Assembly (NCBI GenBank): GCA_003313425.1 | Contig: NHZP01000071.1 | Coordinates: 1 to 64,000 of the forward strand | Length of the DNA stretch: 64,000 nucleotides | Source of the DNA: Pseudopyrenochaeta lycopersici | Lineage: Eukaryota; Ascomycota; Dothideomycetes; Pleosporales; Pseudopyrenochaetaceae | Direction: 5' to 3' | Part shown: one piece after another, positions 11,371-21,322 of the stretch | Layout: the number at the start of each line of letters is the position of its first letter | Position numbering within the stretch: the first letter of the stretch is position 1 | Translations under genes and position numbers: made by a program | The notes under the pieces: generated by a model | What the model was told of the DNA's origin: nothing | The model's database searches: none | What the model saw: the letters and a program-made list of their open reading frames with translations, nothing else

Positions 11371-13000
11371 AGTAAGCGAGCGGGCTATGTAAGCGAGCGG
11401 GCCACCCCACTAACTTTGCGCAACGCATCAACTTTAATCAATTATGTCTCTACCAATTTAACCTTAACTAGGTCCTCGCGAGGCTAACGTTAATCTCGCA
11501 ATCTTAGCTCTTAATCTAGATTAAATTCAGACTAAGCGAGTTACTGCACAGACGTTTGAAGTCCCTTAAACCACGCTTCAGCGCCGCCGCGCTGGCGTGC
11601 TTACCTAACGCGATTACTAGCCTAACTTAAAAAAGCTTACCTAGCTAGAAGAGGAGGTAATAGTTAATTATATCCTTAATCTAGATCAGCGTAGATTTCC
11701 GCCTACGTACGCAGCTATAGGTGATATAGCTAATAAGCTGCTAGCAGCGCGCAGTTAAGGTAGGGTTAGGTAGAAGTAGCTATATAACTTTGTTAAGCGT
11801 ATAGACAGTCTTACGACACGTTTTACCTAAGCGTACAATAGGCAGAGAGCTCTATGTAAAGACTCTTAGCTAATAAGCTGCTAGTTTAAGCTAGTAGAGG
11901 AGACAAAGGTAAAATATAGTATTGCAGATAAAGATATATATAATTTTAACGAAGCTGGCTTTAGGATAAGTAAGATTACAACTTAGCTAGTCGTGACTAG
12001 GTTAGAGAGGAGGCGTCAGCTAAAGGCTATCCAGCCAGGCAACCGCAAGTAGGTAACGTTAATTTAAGGTATTAATGTAGCTGGCTGGACGGTCCTACCC
12101 TTCCTAATCTTTGCTAGCTAGTATCACCTGTCTGCCTAGTACTAGGAGGATGCTATTCTACGCGACTAGGCTATTTTAGTTAGTAATAATAGCTAGATAA
12201 CTAATTAGCTTAGAGTAGCGTGGCTAAAGCACTTTAATGCTTACATAAAGACAAGAGTAGTAGGCGCGCGTCGGCTGCTTATCCTTGATGGCCATGAGAG
12301 CCATCACTCTCTTGAATTTCAAGAGATCTGCAGAGAGAGCAACATCTATACCCTCTGCATGCCACCACACTCATCTCATCTGCTGCAGCCTCTTGACGTT
12401 GGCTGCTTCTCTCGTCTTAAGAAGGCGTACAGCCGCCAGATAGAGAGCTTAATCAAGGCCCACATCAACCACATTACTAAGCTTAAATTTCTACCTACCT
12501 TTAAAGCAGCCTTTAATCAAGCTTTCACTTCAGCAAATATACGCTCAGCATTTCGAGGGGCAGGCCTTGTCCCCCTCCAGCCAGATGTTGTCTTGTTAAA
12601 GCTAGATGTTCAACTGCGTACGTTATCACCAGCAGCTCAACTCGCAGCTCAGCAAGGAGCTCAGCAAGGAGCTCAGCTAGGAGCTCTCTGGGAGCCTCAA
12701 ACACCAAGGAACGTACGTGAGCTTGAGGCTCAATCTACTCTAATTAGCGATCGCCTTCGACGGCATAACAGCTCATCACCAGCCTCAATTATTGAGGCGT
12801 TTAGTCGGTTTAAGAAGGGGGCTATAGTAGGGATACACAAAGCTAAGCTAATGGAGGATAGGATTGCTAGCCTTGAGCAAGCTAATGAGGCAGCAACTCA
12901 GCAGAAGAAGCGCAAGAGAAGGCGGATTCAGAAAGGAGGAGTCTTAATAAAGGGAGCTGGAGAAGATTTACTTACTTAGCAAGAGGTTGAGCGGTAAATA
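11371..13000 (+). mobile_element. Fot1/pogo-like DNA transposon, half mutated, 3' end missing
   Basis: The left end has the sequence gtaagcgagcgggc twice, 17 bp apart, at the junction with Gypsy W. The transposase coding region follows on the plus strand. The matching right inverted repeat (gcccgctcgctta) is not found near 13000-13600, so the element is probably truncated where island sequence begins. Upstream of about 12250 the frame has many TAG/TAA codons; downstream it is open. Confidence 0.7.
12248..12979 (+). pseudogene. DDE_1 (Fot1/pogo) transposase, intact C-terminal half
   Basis: The conserved frame is already coherent at about 12248, reads LLILDGHESHHS at 12275 and continues through MPPHSSHLLQPLDVGCFSRL from 12359. 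This is the family's second catalytic Asp block and its HSSHLLQPLD signature. A basic patch (KKRKRRR, near 12905) follows. The end at 12979 is a TAG that looks like a mutated CAG, and a second RIP-type stop follows at 12995, after which coding similarity fades. The N-terminal HTH/CENP-B part (11440-12240) survives only as a stop-ridden frame. The first AUG of the open part is internal to the ancestral protein, so this is not a real start. Confidence 0.8.
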
Positions 13001-13628
13001 GAGCGTGAACTGCGCCAAGGCAGACGTGGCACAGTTTGGCGTCCTACGCCGATCAGTCAGTCGGTGGCTGCCTAACCGCCCCGCAGTCGAGGCTGACACA
13101 CTGCCACGATGAATTCTGTAAACATGCTCGGGGCTTGATCGGCCAGGATACAGTATCTTCAAAATGACTAGGAAGCACTATAGAGACGTGTATGGCGAAA
13201 GATAGCGTATCCGTCCAATCCATCTGGTGAACGAATTAAATCTGCCTCTTCGTCAACCCCCAGTTGCACGCGAGCGAAGCAGTATCATTGGCCGCGACCG
13301 TGCAGTGGCCAGGTTCGAGCCATAGTCTCTGCTGTGCAAGGAACTAGGAGTCTACAAGATTCGAGCTTGTAACGGGGCAATTTGTGGGTTGCCTTGAAGG
13401 GGTATGGTGGGAGATGAGGCGAACTGGTAGGGTAGTTGGGTCACGTGAAGGGTGAACGCCAATCGGGTGTTGGCGAGGTACTTTGGATAGCTTCACACAA
13501 TAGACTTCAATAGAACAAGATGCAGGAGGGCTGTGTCGTGGATTGGCGATGGCTATCTAGTACTGACTAAGACTGAGGACTGCCCGTTAAAGTTTCCCGC
13601 CTTTGAACGACGAAAAAAGAGAAACGGA
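12980..13628. other. Junction and start of the unmutated island, no gene seen
   Basis: Composition returns to normal (about 50% GC) here. Short open frames exist on both strands, but none shows a recognisable motif or coherent codon use. Confidence 0.5.
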
Positions 13629-13780
13629 GACCCGCAGTGATCAGTTGTTGCGGCGCGTTCGCAAGCAATACTCGAAATGGCGGAGTAAGACATGTAAGCT
13701 TCCTAAACTTAGAACTGTGTGTGAAGAAAGGCCATTTCCCACGTTTACGCAGAGCCCATTTCACACTCCGCACTCAGCAG
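13629..13780 (+). repeat. Dispersed 150-bp repeat, copy 1
   Basis: Matches 18240-18390 and, more weakly, 18548-18660. Shared landmarks are cagtgatcag, ttgcggcgcgttcgcaagc, tactcgaaat.gcg, the aaacttaga/aaatttagat block and tttacgc.gagccc. Copies differ by scattered substitutions. All three lie around the HoxX-like gene. Identity unknown; a decayed small transposon is possible. Confidence 0.6.
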
Positions 13781-14595
13781 TCCTTTACCCTCAATCCTTC
13801 ATTCCACTCCTAGCCTGACTGCGCCCATGTGGTTGCGCTCGCCCTACGTCTCCATTTTCTCACCTGCACACTGTCGCTTTCCATGTTATTGCATTGCCTG
13901 TGAAGACCTTCGCTCATCATGCGCTCCATACTCAGGACCATACCCTCAACAAGACTGCAGGACTGTTTGCCATCAATGAGGTGGCCAACCAACTACAGGA
14001 CAATACTAGCATTGCAGTTGTGCCAAGCGCAACCGCCGAAGAGTATCATCACAGTTAACGGCTCATGACTGTCTCACACGGTCGCTGCCAGCGTGATTTC
14101 TAGCGCGGTCATCAGTGGTGGCGTCCATCCCTTGCCAGCGTGATACATGGGTCTGAAAGATCGACCGCCACTCTAATAGACATCTTACAGGCAGTGGCTG
14201 GTAAAGCGATACCAAAGGAGCATAGTAGCTGCAATATGGTAAAACCCTGGCCATCGTCAGACTACGCCACGAACGAAGGTGACATACCAAGAAGATATAC
14301 TGGTGATGGTAGATACCCATAGTCCGGCTGGGATACGCTATGCTATATATGACCATGGCTCCAACTAGCTGACATGATGTTGCAGCTGTATTTGGTATTC
14401 CTGCCTCGCTGCCGAGTCCTCATGGAGCCTCGATTGTCTCGCTCCTGACCAGTAATAAATTCCCAACTGTATGCATGATGCCGCTTTTCGTTTCTGTTCT
14501 TTGTTAACATTATCAAAGCAACGCAGAGGCTGTATATCGTACTGCATCGACTGAGCAATATCTGGTGCTGTAACGGCAGTAAATAAGTACGTAGC

Positions 14596-15250
14596 CTAGA
14601 TTGCCCAGGGAGGGAACTGCAAAATGCGCAATACTCGAGCGAGATGATCACAAAACCAGTCAACTGGCATGGACATCTTGTTGGTTGGCGCCAACAAGTG
14701 GTTGCAGGTTGCAAAGCGCAACGACGCCCAGCCAGTATATATTTGGCTTTTGGAGTGATGCGCCTGTACGGCTGCGATAACACCAGATGCTGATAGTCCT
14801 GCTTGAAGAAAGCCGAATACAGCCGCTACTCTTCTTTCCCAGACATATGTATACCAAAACTTCATTCGTCCTTGTCCTTTCGCGCAGCTGGACGTCGAAG
14901 TACATCAGCATGATGCTGAGTACGGTCGAAGCCGAGAAGCAGACGAGGAGTAGATGAGAGAGCTATTTTAAGGACAAAGGGGAATTCTTCCACTAACTAT
15001 GGCCCTTTCCGCACATGCGAACAGCCACTCCAGCTCTGTATGCTGCTAGAGAGGTCGTCTCGCATCGCTGTGCATGCTTGTAGTCTATCGACGTCATCGT
15101 TGATCGATTGCAGCGAAGTTCGGAACGCTTGGATATTCGTAGGGACAGCGTCGACATCGAGTACCTCGTCGCTGTCGTGGCAGCTATCGGCTCAAACAAT
15201 TGAGATGCTTGAATGGATAACAAGCTGGCATCGAAACGCTTGATTGGGGT
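14596..15250 (-). pseudogene. Decayed gene fragment on the minus strand, function unknown
   Basis: Two minus-strand stretches look like protein. 15190-15000 contains DSDEVLDVDAVPTN, then an amphipathic SINDDVDRLQA.TAM segment. 14865-14596 (89 codons) starts MKFWYTYVWERRVAAVFGFL and continues with hydrophobic, Trp/Phe-rich sequence ending FPPWAI. They are in different frames with a stop between, and no clean intron borders are visible. I do not recognise the family. It may be a relic of a membrane-associated protein. Confidence 0.3.
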
Positions 15251-15363
15251 TCGAAACTGAAATGTTTTTTTCCATGGTTGCCCGGCCAATCTACAGTGAG
15301 AATTGGCGTTGTGATATCTGTGATGAAAAAGGGGGTGGCGCTTCAATGGCGGAAGTGCCAAGA

Positions 15364-15431
15364 GAATTGATCAATTCCATGTCAATTCAAGTCAATCATC
15401 AATATCGATTGATAAGGATTGACAGGATTGA
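15364..15431. promoter_or_regulatory. Cluster of TCAAT/ATTGA pentamers upstream of the HoxX-like gene
   Basis: Eight TCAAT or ATTGA words occur in 66 bp: 15366, 15371, 15382, 15392, 15399, 15408, 15418 and 15427. The first two form a perfect 14-bp palindrome, GAATTGATCAATTC (15364-15377). The cluster lies 85-150 bp upstream of the start codon, where a fungal promoter would be. Binding factor unknown; ATTGA is one base off the CCAAT-box complement ATTGG. Confidence 0.4.
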
Positions 15432-15515
15432 AAACCGCACTGACCATGAACACGGTATCCGCTCTCTCACCGCATAATTGAATCCTAACACGACCTTCTT
15501 CACTGCAGTATCAGC

Positions 15516-17618
15516 ATGAAGATTCTTTTTCTTTGTACGGCGTACAACTCGCTGTCTCAGCGCCTCTATCTAGCCCTACGCCAGAAGCATTCAATCACCA
15601 TTGAATATGCTCTTTCCGAGGATACGATGATTGAGGCCGTGTACCTCGCGCGGCCACACCTCATCCTCTGCCCATTTCTGACGTCTCGCGTCCCTGCCGA
15701 GATATACAACAACTATTTTACTTTGATTATTCATCCAGGGCCTCCGGGGGATGCTGGCCCCAGTGCCCTTGATTGGGTTCTCATGGGCGACGACGGCTCG
15801 GTCGCGGATGCAGACCAGCTTCTCAAGACAAATGCATGGAGCTTGACCGGTCGATCGCACTGGGGAGTCACTGTGCTACAGGCTGTTGAAGAGTTCGACA
15901 CCGGTCCCGTCTGGGCATTCGAGCAGTTTGAAATCGATATCAACAACCCAGAAGTCACCAAGTCGAGTGTGTATCGCGGACCCGTGACGCGTGCTGCCAT
16001 TACAGCAACATCTGCTGCCCTTGACCGTATCACCATATCTGCATGTTGTCCTTTGGCTATGCTTACAACCACAACACTGCCAGCTCCAGATTACTTGCCT
16101 GAGCTTCAGTGGCCTCCCAAACCAACGACTTCGCCGAAGTTACTGCAGCCCACAGATTCAGCTTTTCCTACCGACCGAACACATTCGAAAAAGAGCATCC
16201 CGCCCCGCCTCCTGCCAGACGGTTCATATCGCAGCCTGTCCGTTACGACACAGCAGCCTTTCTTAGGTGGTCCAACCTATCATCGACCCCTACTTAAAGC
16301 AGCTCAGCGCAACTTTGACATTCATAACGACACGGCACACAATATCTCGCGTAAAATTCGGTCAGCTGACTCGCAGCCGGGATGCCTCACGCAAACATTT
16401 GGTGGTGTTAGCTTGTACATATATGGGGGTATTATTGAGAATGGCCAGCAGCTGTTGCGGCGTTCCGCCACAGAAGACCAGGTCGACGATGGAATCCAGA
16501 CCAAGCCCGAACCAGGACTCATCTTAGCTCACAGAGAAGGGGCTGTGTGTTTTGCTACCTGTGATGGGAAAGGTATCTGGATTTCTCACTTGAGGAGAGT
16601 GAAACGGGAAAGTGACGCCTTTCTCTGGCCAAAGGTACCCGCGGTTTTTGGCCTACGTGAGCTTGGTCTCTTGGAAGACTGCATACCAAGCACGTTGTGT
16701 GCGACTCTCAATTGGTCTAAGGCATCGCGCTCGACATATCAGAGCGTTTGGGTCGACTTTGCCACTTACAATGACGCCAGCCACGTCGCCTACATCTACT
16801 TTGAGTTCTACAACGGCGCCATGGGTACAGCGCAGTGCTCACAGCTTCTCAATGTGTTCGAGGCTATCCTAGCCACCCACGCAAGTGAGAGTCCTTTAGC
16901 TGCCATTGTGCTCATGGGAGGCAAATCGTACTTCAGCAACGGCATCGCATTGAATGTTATCGAGGCCAATGCTGACCCGAGCGGAGAATCCTGGAGGAAC
17001 ATCAACCGCATTAACGATGTGGTACAGATGTTGCTAGAAGCATTTCCAAGGCGAAATATTACGACTGTCGCCGCGGTTCGGGGCAACTGCGCTGCTGGAG
17101 GCGTTGCTATGGCGACAGCTTGTGACTTTGTGATTACAGGCTCAGACACCGTGCTGAACCCAGCATATGGAGCCCTAGCCCTTCATGGGTCCGAGTACCA
17201 TACTCTGACATACCCAGCAAGATGCGGTTTGCAGGCTGCAAGACAGCTCTTGACCAAGATGTGTCCCGTAAGCCCATACGAAGCGAAAAATATCGGCCTT
17301 GTGGACCATGTTCTCTCTGGCTCAGGGCACGAGTTAGATACGATGATACGTGACCATATGGAAGCAATGGTCTGCGCTCCTAGCTTCCGTTATCGTCAAG
17401 GTCAGTGGAAAGTTCGTGTTGATCTAAGTTCGAATGGACTTGCGGCCGCTCGGACGGAGGAATTGGGCAAGATGGCTCAGAATTTTTGGGGTAAAGGTTC
17501 TGAGCGGTATCATTTGAGCAGGCGAGACTTTGTACGCAAGGTCAAACCTCTACGAACACCCTTGCGCTTTGCAGAGCATCGACAAGGAATCGGACTTCAT
17601 GATGAAGAGGATGGTTAG
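15516..17618 (+). CDS. HoxX-like formyltransferase/enoyl-CoA hydratase fusion protein
   Basis: Intronless, 700 codons, the only clearly intact gene here. Residues 1-165 are a formyltransferase-like domain with HPGPPGDAGPSALDW at 73-87 (His73 is the formyltransferase-type catalytic His) and WGVTVLQAVEEFDTGPVWA at 116-134 (Asp128). A less conserved linker follows, then the second formyltransferase subdomain from about 275 (IRSADSQPG) to about 380 (WPKVPAVFG). Residues 420-600 are a crotonase fold: EFYNGAMGTAQC near 430, an oxyanion-loop MGGKSYFSNGI at 467-477, NVIEA at 480-484, GNCAAGG at 523-529. This is the HoxX architecture. Bacterial HoxX makes CO from a formyl group for the CO ligand of [NiFe]-hydrogenase. 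Fungi have no such hydrogenase, so the client here is unknown. The start was chosen because MKILFLCTAYNSLSQR is the typical family N-terminus. Confidence 0.9.
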   Translation: MKILFLCTAYNSLSQRLYLALRQKHSITIEYALSEDTMIEAVYLARPHLILCPFLTSRVPAEIYNNYFTLIIHPGPPGDAGPSALDWVLMGDDGSVADADQLLKTNAWSLTGRSHWGVTVLQAVEEFDTGPVWAFEQFEIDINNPEVTKSSVYRGPVTRAAITATSAALDRITISACCPLAMLTTTTLPAPDYLPELQWPPKPTTSPKLLQPTDSAFPTDRTHSKKSIPPRLLPDGSYRSLSVTTQQPFLGGPTYHRPLLKAAQRNFDIHNDTAHNISRKIRSADSQPGCLTQTFGGVSLYIYGGIIENGQQLLRRSATEDQVDDGIQTKPEPGLILAHREGAVCFATCDGKGIWISHLRRVKRESDAFLWPKVPAVFGLRELGLLEDCIPSTLCATLNWSKASRSTYQSVWVDFATYNDASHVAYIYFEFYNGAMGTAQCSQLLNVFEAILATHASESPLAAIVLMGGKSYFSNGIALNVIEANADPSGESWRNINRINDVVQMLLEAFPRRNITTVAAVRGNCAAGGVAMATACDFVITGSDTVLNPAYGALALHGSEYHTLTYPARCGLQAARQLLTKMCPVSPYEAKNIGLVDHVLSGSGHELDTMIRDHMEAMVCAPSFRYRQGQWKVRVDLSSNGLAAARTEELGKMAQNFWGKGSERYHLSRRDFVRKVKPLRTPLRFAEHRQGIGLHDEEDG

Positions 17619-18239
17619 ACCTCATGCGATAATGGTACAGTTAAGGGTAGAATCTCGAACGCAGCTAAAGCGCCCATCTTAGCTACTGAAGGCCGTATCT
17701 ACAAGGGTGTTTGCATGAGCGACGTGGAGCATCGTACCTTAAAATGACTGTTCGATCTAAACACGAGGATGAAGATACCTGGTGCGGTACACGGCTAATT
17801 TTCCCGTGCTATTTTAGTAATGGTATTTAGTATTGTCAAGATGGGTGATGAAGACTGGTCATGTGACTGATGTTGCATGACTAATTAGCGTCAGTCTTAA
17901 GCGCAAGAGCGAAGACCCACAGCCGCTACAACTATTGAAGAACCGCCCTATCGTCCAAGACTAACGGGCTTTGGGGCTTTTAAGGCTCTTATTGGCGGCT
18001 CGGGCTGCTGTAAAGGTCAGCGTCAGCGATCTGATGGAGTTGGCTAATTATACCTGTACTTCAATGTATCCCCAAGCTCCTCGAATGGTAAGGGTGAGAT
18101 GGACAGCAGACTGGGTGTACGCAGATGTGTACTACCGCCTCATACATTACTCGCCGGTGTAAAGGTGGCCGTAACCCTACTCGAACCACGCGAGCAAGTG
18201 GCGATCTATCAGCTGGCCACGCCGGGCTAGCTGGACTGA
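17619..18239. other. Intergenic, no gene seen
   Basis: Downstream of the HoxX-like gene. Short frames (for example 17971-18162) show no motif. No terminator signal can be called with confidence. Confidence 0.5.
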
Positions 18240-18390
18240 GGAGACCTGCAGTGATCAGTCGTTGCGGCGCGTTCGCAAGCGATACTTGAAATAGCGGGGT
18301 AAGACATGGAAGCGTCTAAATTTAGATCTGTGTATAAACGAACGCCACTTTCGACGTTTGCGCGGAGCCCTTTTCGCAGCCCGCACCCTC
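18240..18390 (+). repeat. Dispersed 150-bp repeat, copy 2
   Basis: Same family as 13629-13780, sharing gcagtgatcag.cgttgcggcgcgttcgc and the downstream blocks, in the same orientation. Together the two copies bracket about 4.6 kb that contains the HoxX-like gene. Confidence 0.6.
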
Positions 18391-18547
18391 CTCTCCTCCT
18401 TCCCCTCCAAGGTTCTCTTCAATTTTGTTGCAGGTTATTGCGGTAAGACCTTGATGTAAAAGCCAGAGTAAATTCATCTACTTTTACACAATCGCTCGAG
18501 CTTGGACAGACTTGACAAAATCTAAGTATATAGTAGTAATATGAAAG

Positions 18548-18660
18548 CAAGACGGAGGTTTGCAAGCTCTACTCGAAACAGCGCAGTGATTTTCTAAATT
18601 TAGATCCAGTGGACAAAGGCCAGTTTCGGCGTTTGCGCTGAAGCCTGTTCGGGCTGCTCT
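18548..18660 (+). repeat. Dispersed 150-bp repeat, copy 3 (diverged)
   Basis: Shares tttgcaagctctactcgaaa, the aaatttagatc block and ggcgtttgcgctgaagcc with copies 1 and 2, but is more diverged and lacks the 5' block. Confidence 0.45.
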
Positions 18661-19853
18661 TCTTAATCACATTATAGATCAACGTTCTTCGCTGAAGGCA
18701 AAGAACAGCAGTTAAATGATCCTATAGAAAGGGCCTTGACAGGATCCGCATCGCCAAAATAGACTTTCTGAAGGTGCTTGCCTAGATTGAACAAAGTTTA
18801 GATAGGCTTGCTGCATAAAGTGGAAATTCTTTAAAAGGCGACTAACGTTAGTAGATCTAGACTGTCTTCATATAAGGCATTAGGCGATTACACGTGGTCC
18901 AAGAATGGGGTGATCGAGTCGTTGCTAAATAATACTACACCTGTCAGGGTTTACCAACTTAACACAGCGCCACTGTACTGTGATGTACAGTACACTGGCA
19001 ATCATGACCTTTGAGAATTGGTAGGTGGGCTGAACAGGTGATTCTGACAGGAAGGCCTTAGTTGCGCTCGTGGTCACGTTGGGTGGGGATTGCCAAGGGC
19101 CGCCTGCATGCAAGAACCGGTTGTGTCATACGGAAACTTACAATGAACAGTCGCATAGCGCAACTCCCACGCCCACGCCCGCCAGGCGGAGACCGACCTT
19201 GGCATGGCAAGTTGGAAGACCCGCTCAGCGTCAGCTGATGGAATCCATGTTTGGCAGCTAGAAGTGCTCATAATATAGTCTCACGTGAGCCTCATTTCAA
19301 CCTCGACCCGAGGACCAGGAACTATTGTTAAGAATTAGATTACGCTTGCCGTAACTACAACACTAAGGACAACACAGTCTGCATTAAGGTAAGATATGAG
19401 TACAAATAGGGATGACGGCAATATTATAATTACATACTGAAAGGGTTCCAGCCAGAGCATCTTCGTCTTCATCCAATTTCTACTCCAAGACGATTAAGTC
19501 TGTAAACTCAGAATCTAAAGCATTAATCCGTCACAAGAAAGTTTACAGATACAGTTCCGGGGTATTCTACACTAACCAACGTCTCTTACTAGCGATCTCG
19601 TTCCGTACTGCTGGCGCACTGCTCTTCAGTCCATCCATTGCCATCGGGTTGATCCTCTTTCGAGCCGTCCATATGCATCTCAACAACTGTAACCACTCTT
19701 ATTTCATCGTCTCGCTTATCGATGGTCGAGACTGAGGAGAATTTGGAGCCGGCTAGACTGGAAGGAATGCTTTGGGCTTTCGAATCGTGGTTGTATCCAC
19801 GGCGGCCGCAAGCCGCGGCACTGTTAGCACTGCGTTGAAATGAAGATGGAAAG
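18661..19853. other. Intergenic, no gene seen
   Basis: About 1.2 kb of ordinary composition with only short frames and no recognisable motif. Small inverted or CA-rich words such as cacgcccacgcccgcc near 19170 are not developed into a repeat. Confidence 0.5.
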
Positions 19854-20809
19854 ATGCTAGGAAAACATTTCGTAAGAAGCGGACGCAGACAAGGTAAGCA
19901 TAAGCAGATGATTCCAACGTTTGTTTCGACCAAAGATCACGTTGCGGCGGGAGGATTGTCGTATGTCGGGTCTTCGGAATTGGAGATAGCGATGAGAGAT
20001 TGGAGGCGAAGGATTGAGACAATGCAGACACTAGTGAGGCACGGGTCAGAGAGAATGGAAACGGAAGTAATGGAAAGGTGAGACGCGAACATGGCGTTAT
20101 ACCATTCCATAAAACAAGCAAATATTCACTTACAATCCACCAACGGCAAAAATACCCATGAGGGCTTGCTTCTGCCTTCCGCGATGACACAGAGGCAATG
20201 CAGAAAGTGGATCGAGTGACGGTGAAAGCCTTCGAGCTCACTGCACCAGGTGCTTGCAAGGCGGATTTCGAGGCTCTGTATGGCAAAGTGCGAAGCGGAC
20301 AGATCCTCGGTGCCTTCAGCGAGCGAGATCGCGAAGATATATGGAGCAGGGTGCCTTCCGCCACTGTTGACCGCTTAGTCCCTTCTCTTTTCAGTTTCTT
20401 CGAGGACCTCAACTACCTCAAAAATGTCGCCGACGGCGTGAAACGATTGTTCCCGCTGTCGCCTCGCGACACGGTCTCCTCTGCCATAGAAGACGCGTTC
20501 TCCGATGCGAACCATAGAGCTGGTCAGTGCCTGGTCCAAGAATCAGAGTATTCCTGCGTATTCCGGCCTGCGAGCCTTGCGGACCGGATAGACCTTGGAC
20601 GACGACAGATATGGATGTTCGCGATGCGCGACTACCCCCAGATGCCCGCGGAGCCAAAGAAGAAGAACTTGTTGACAAAGCCAGCTAGTGAGAAGGCGGA
20701 TGAGTTACAGCGCCGAGAAACTGTCATCTACACTCGAATAAACTCTGTAAGGCCATTCAGGCCGATCGTCGACTGGGTTCGTCAAAGCAAGGCTGGGCAA
20801 GACCTCTGA
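19854..20809 (+). pseudogene. DUF3723-like gene, broken by a stop and a frameshift
   Basis: The best part is 20168-20710: FRDDTEAMQKVDRVTV, then an APGAC..DFEALYGKV-type segment, a PSLFSFFEDLNYL segment, a VKRLFPLSPRDTV segment and LGRRQIWMFAMRDYP..PAEPKK. I recognise these as the core of fungal DUF3723 proteins (function unknown, lineage-specific, often near transposons). Upstream, the frame of 19854-20081 reads MLGKHFVRSGRRQ, stops at a TGA (20079-20081, probably a mutated CGA), then continues NMALYHSIKQANIHLQSTNG and NTHEG to about 20165. There a shift is needed to enter the main frame (LASAFRDD). After about 20710 family similarity ends, so the 3' end is also damaged. Confidence 0.6.
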
Positions 20810-21130
20810 GAGCTTGGTAAACAAGTCGTGGTAGGTATTGAGACTCACCACCGCAAAGCGTGGATCAGGGTCAGGAAGCAATAAATCAAGTCGTGAGAGC
20901 TAAGGGTGGATGCATCCAGTAGAGAAAATGCCAAACAACCACATCAATATGACAGCAAGCGACGCCAAACAGCTTTTCAACCTACAGTAACGTTACAATG
21001 CCCGCCTCCATAATCTACTAGGAACTGTAATGAACGGCTAGTTTAGCTTTTTACTTGATCAAAGCGATCAACCTCGCTCTTGTGGCAATTGTGTTGACTG
21101 CAACGGGGCTCACCCGACATGGGATAGAGA
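20810..21130. other. Short intergenic stretch, no gene seen
   Basis: No motif or repeat recognised between the DUF3723 relic and the LINE fragment. Confidence 0.5.
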
Positions 21131-21322
21131 ATGCAGGAGACAAACTACATCCAATGCTACATAATGAAAAGGGAAAATCTTCGGATACTACAGCTGAACA
21201 TTATGAGATCACGAGCGGCTATGGAAGCGCTCATCAACGACCACAAAACCCAAGACATCGACATCCTCCTTATTGAAGAGCCACCAGTGACAGCATATCG
21301 AACTGTACCGTTAAATCATTAA
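21131..21322 (+). pseudogene. LINE (Tad-type) endonuclease N-terminal fragment
   Basis: The frame contains NLRILQLNIMRSRAAMEALI, then a DIDILLIEEPPVTAYRT segment. This is the N-terminal apurinic endonuclease region of fungal Tad-like LINE ORF2 proteins: LR.LQ.N...S...ME.L, then D.LLIQEP with the usual Gln changed to Glu. Only about 50 residues remain and the rest of ORF2 is absent, so it is a small relic. Confidence 0.65.

Noticed and set aside
14343..14783. 146-codon minus-strand ORF
   Set aside because: Overlaps the more protein-like 14596-14865 frame and shows no family motif.
15591..17367. Several 60-113-codon ORFs inside the HoxX-like gene on both strands
   Set aside because: Shadows of the intact 700-codon frame.
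19753..20412. 219-codon minus-strand ORF
   Set aside because: Ser/Leu/Pro-rich low-complexity shadow of the DUF3723-like gene on the other strand.
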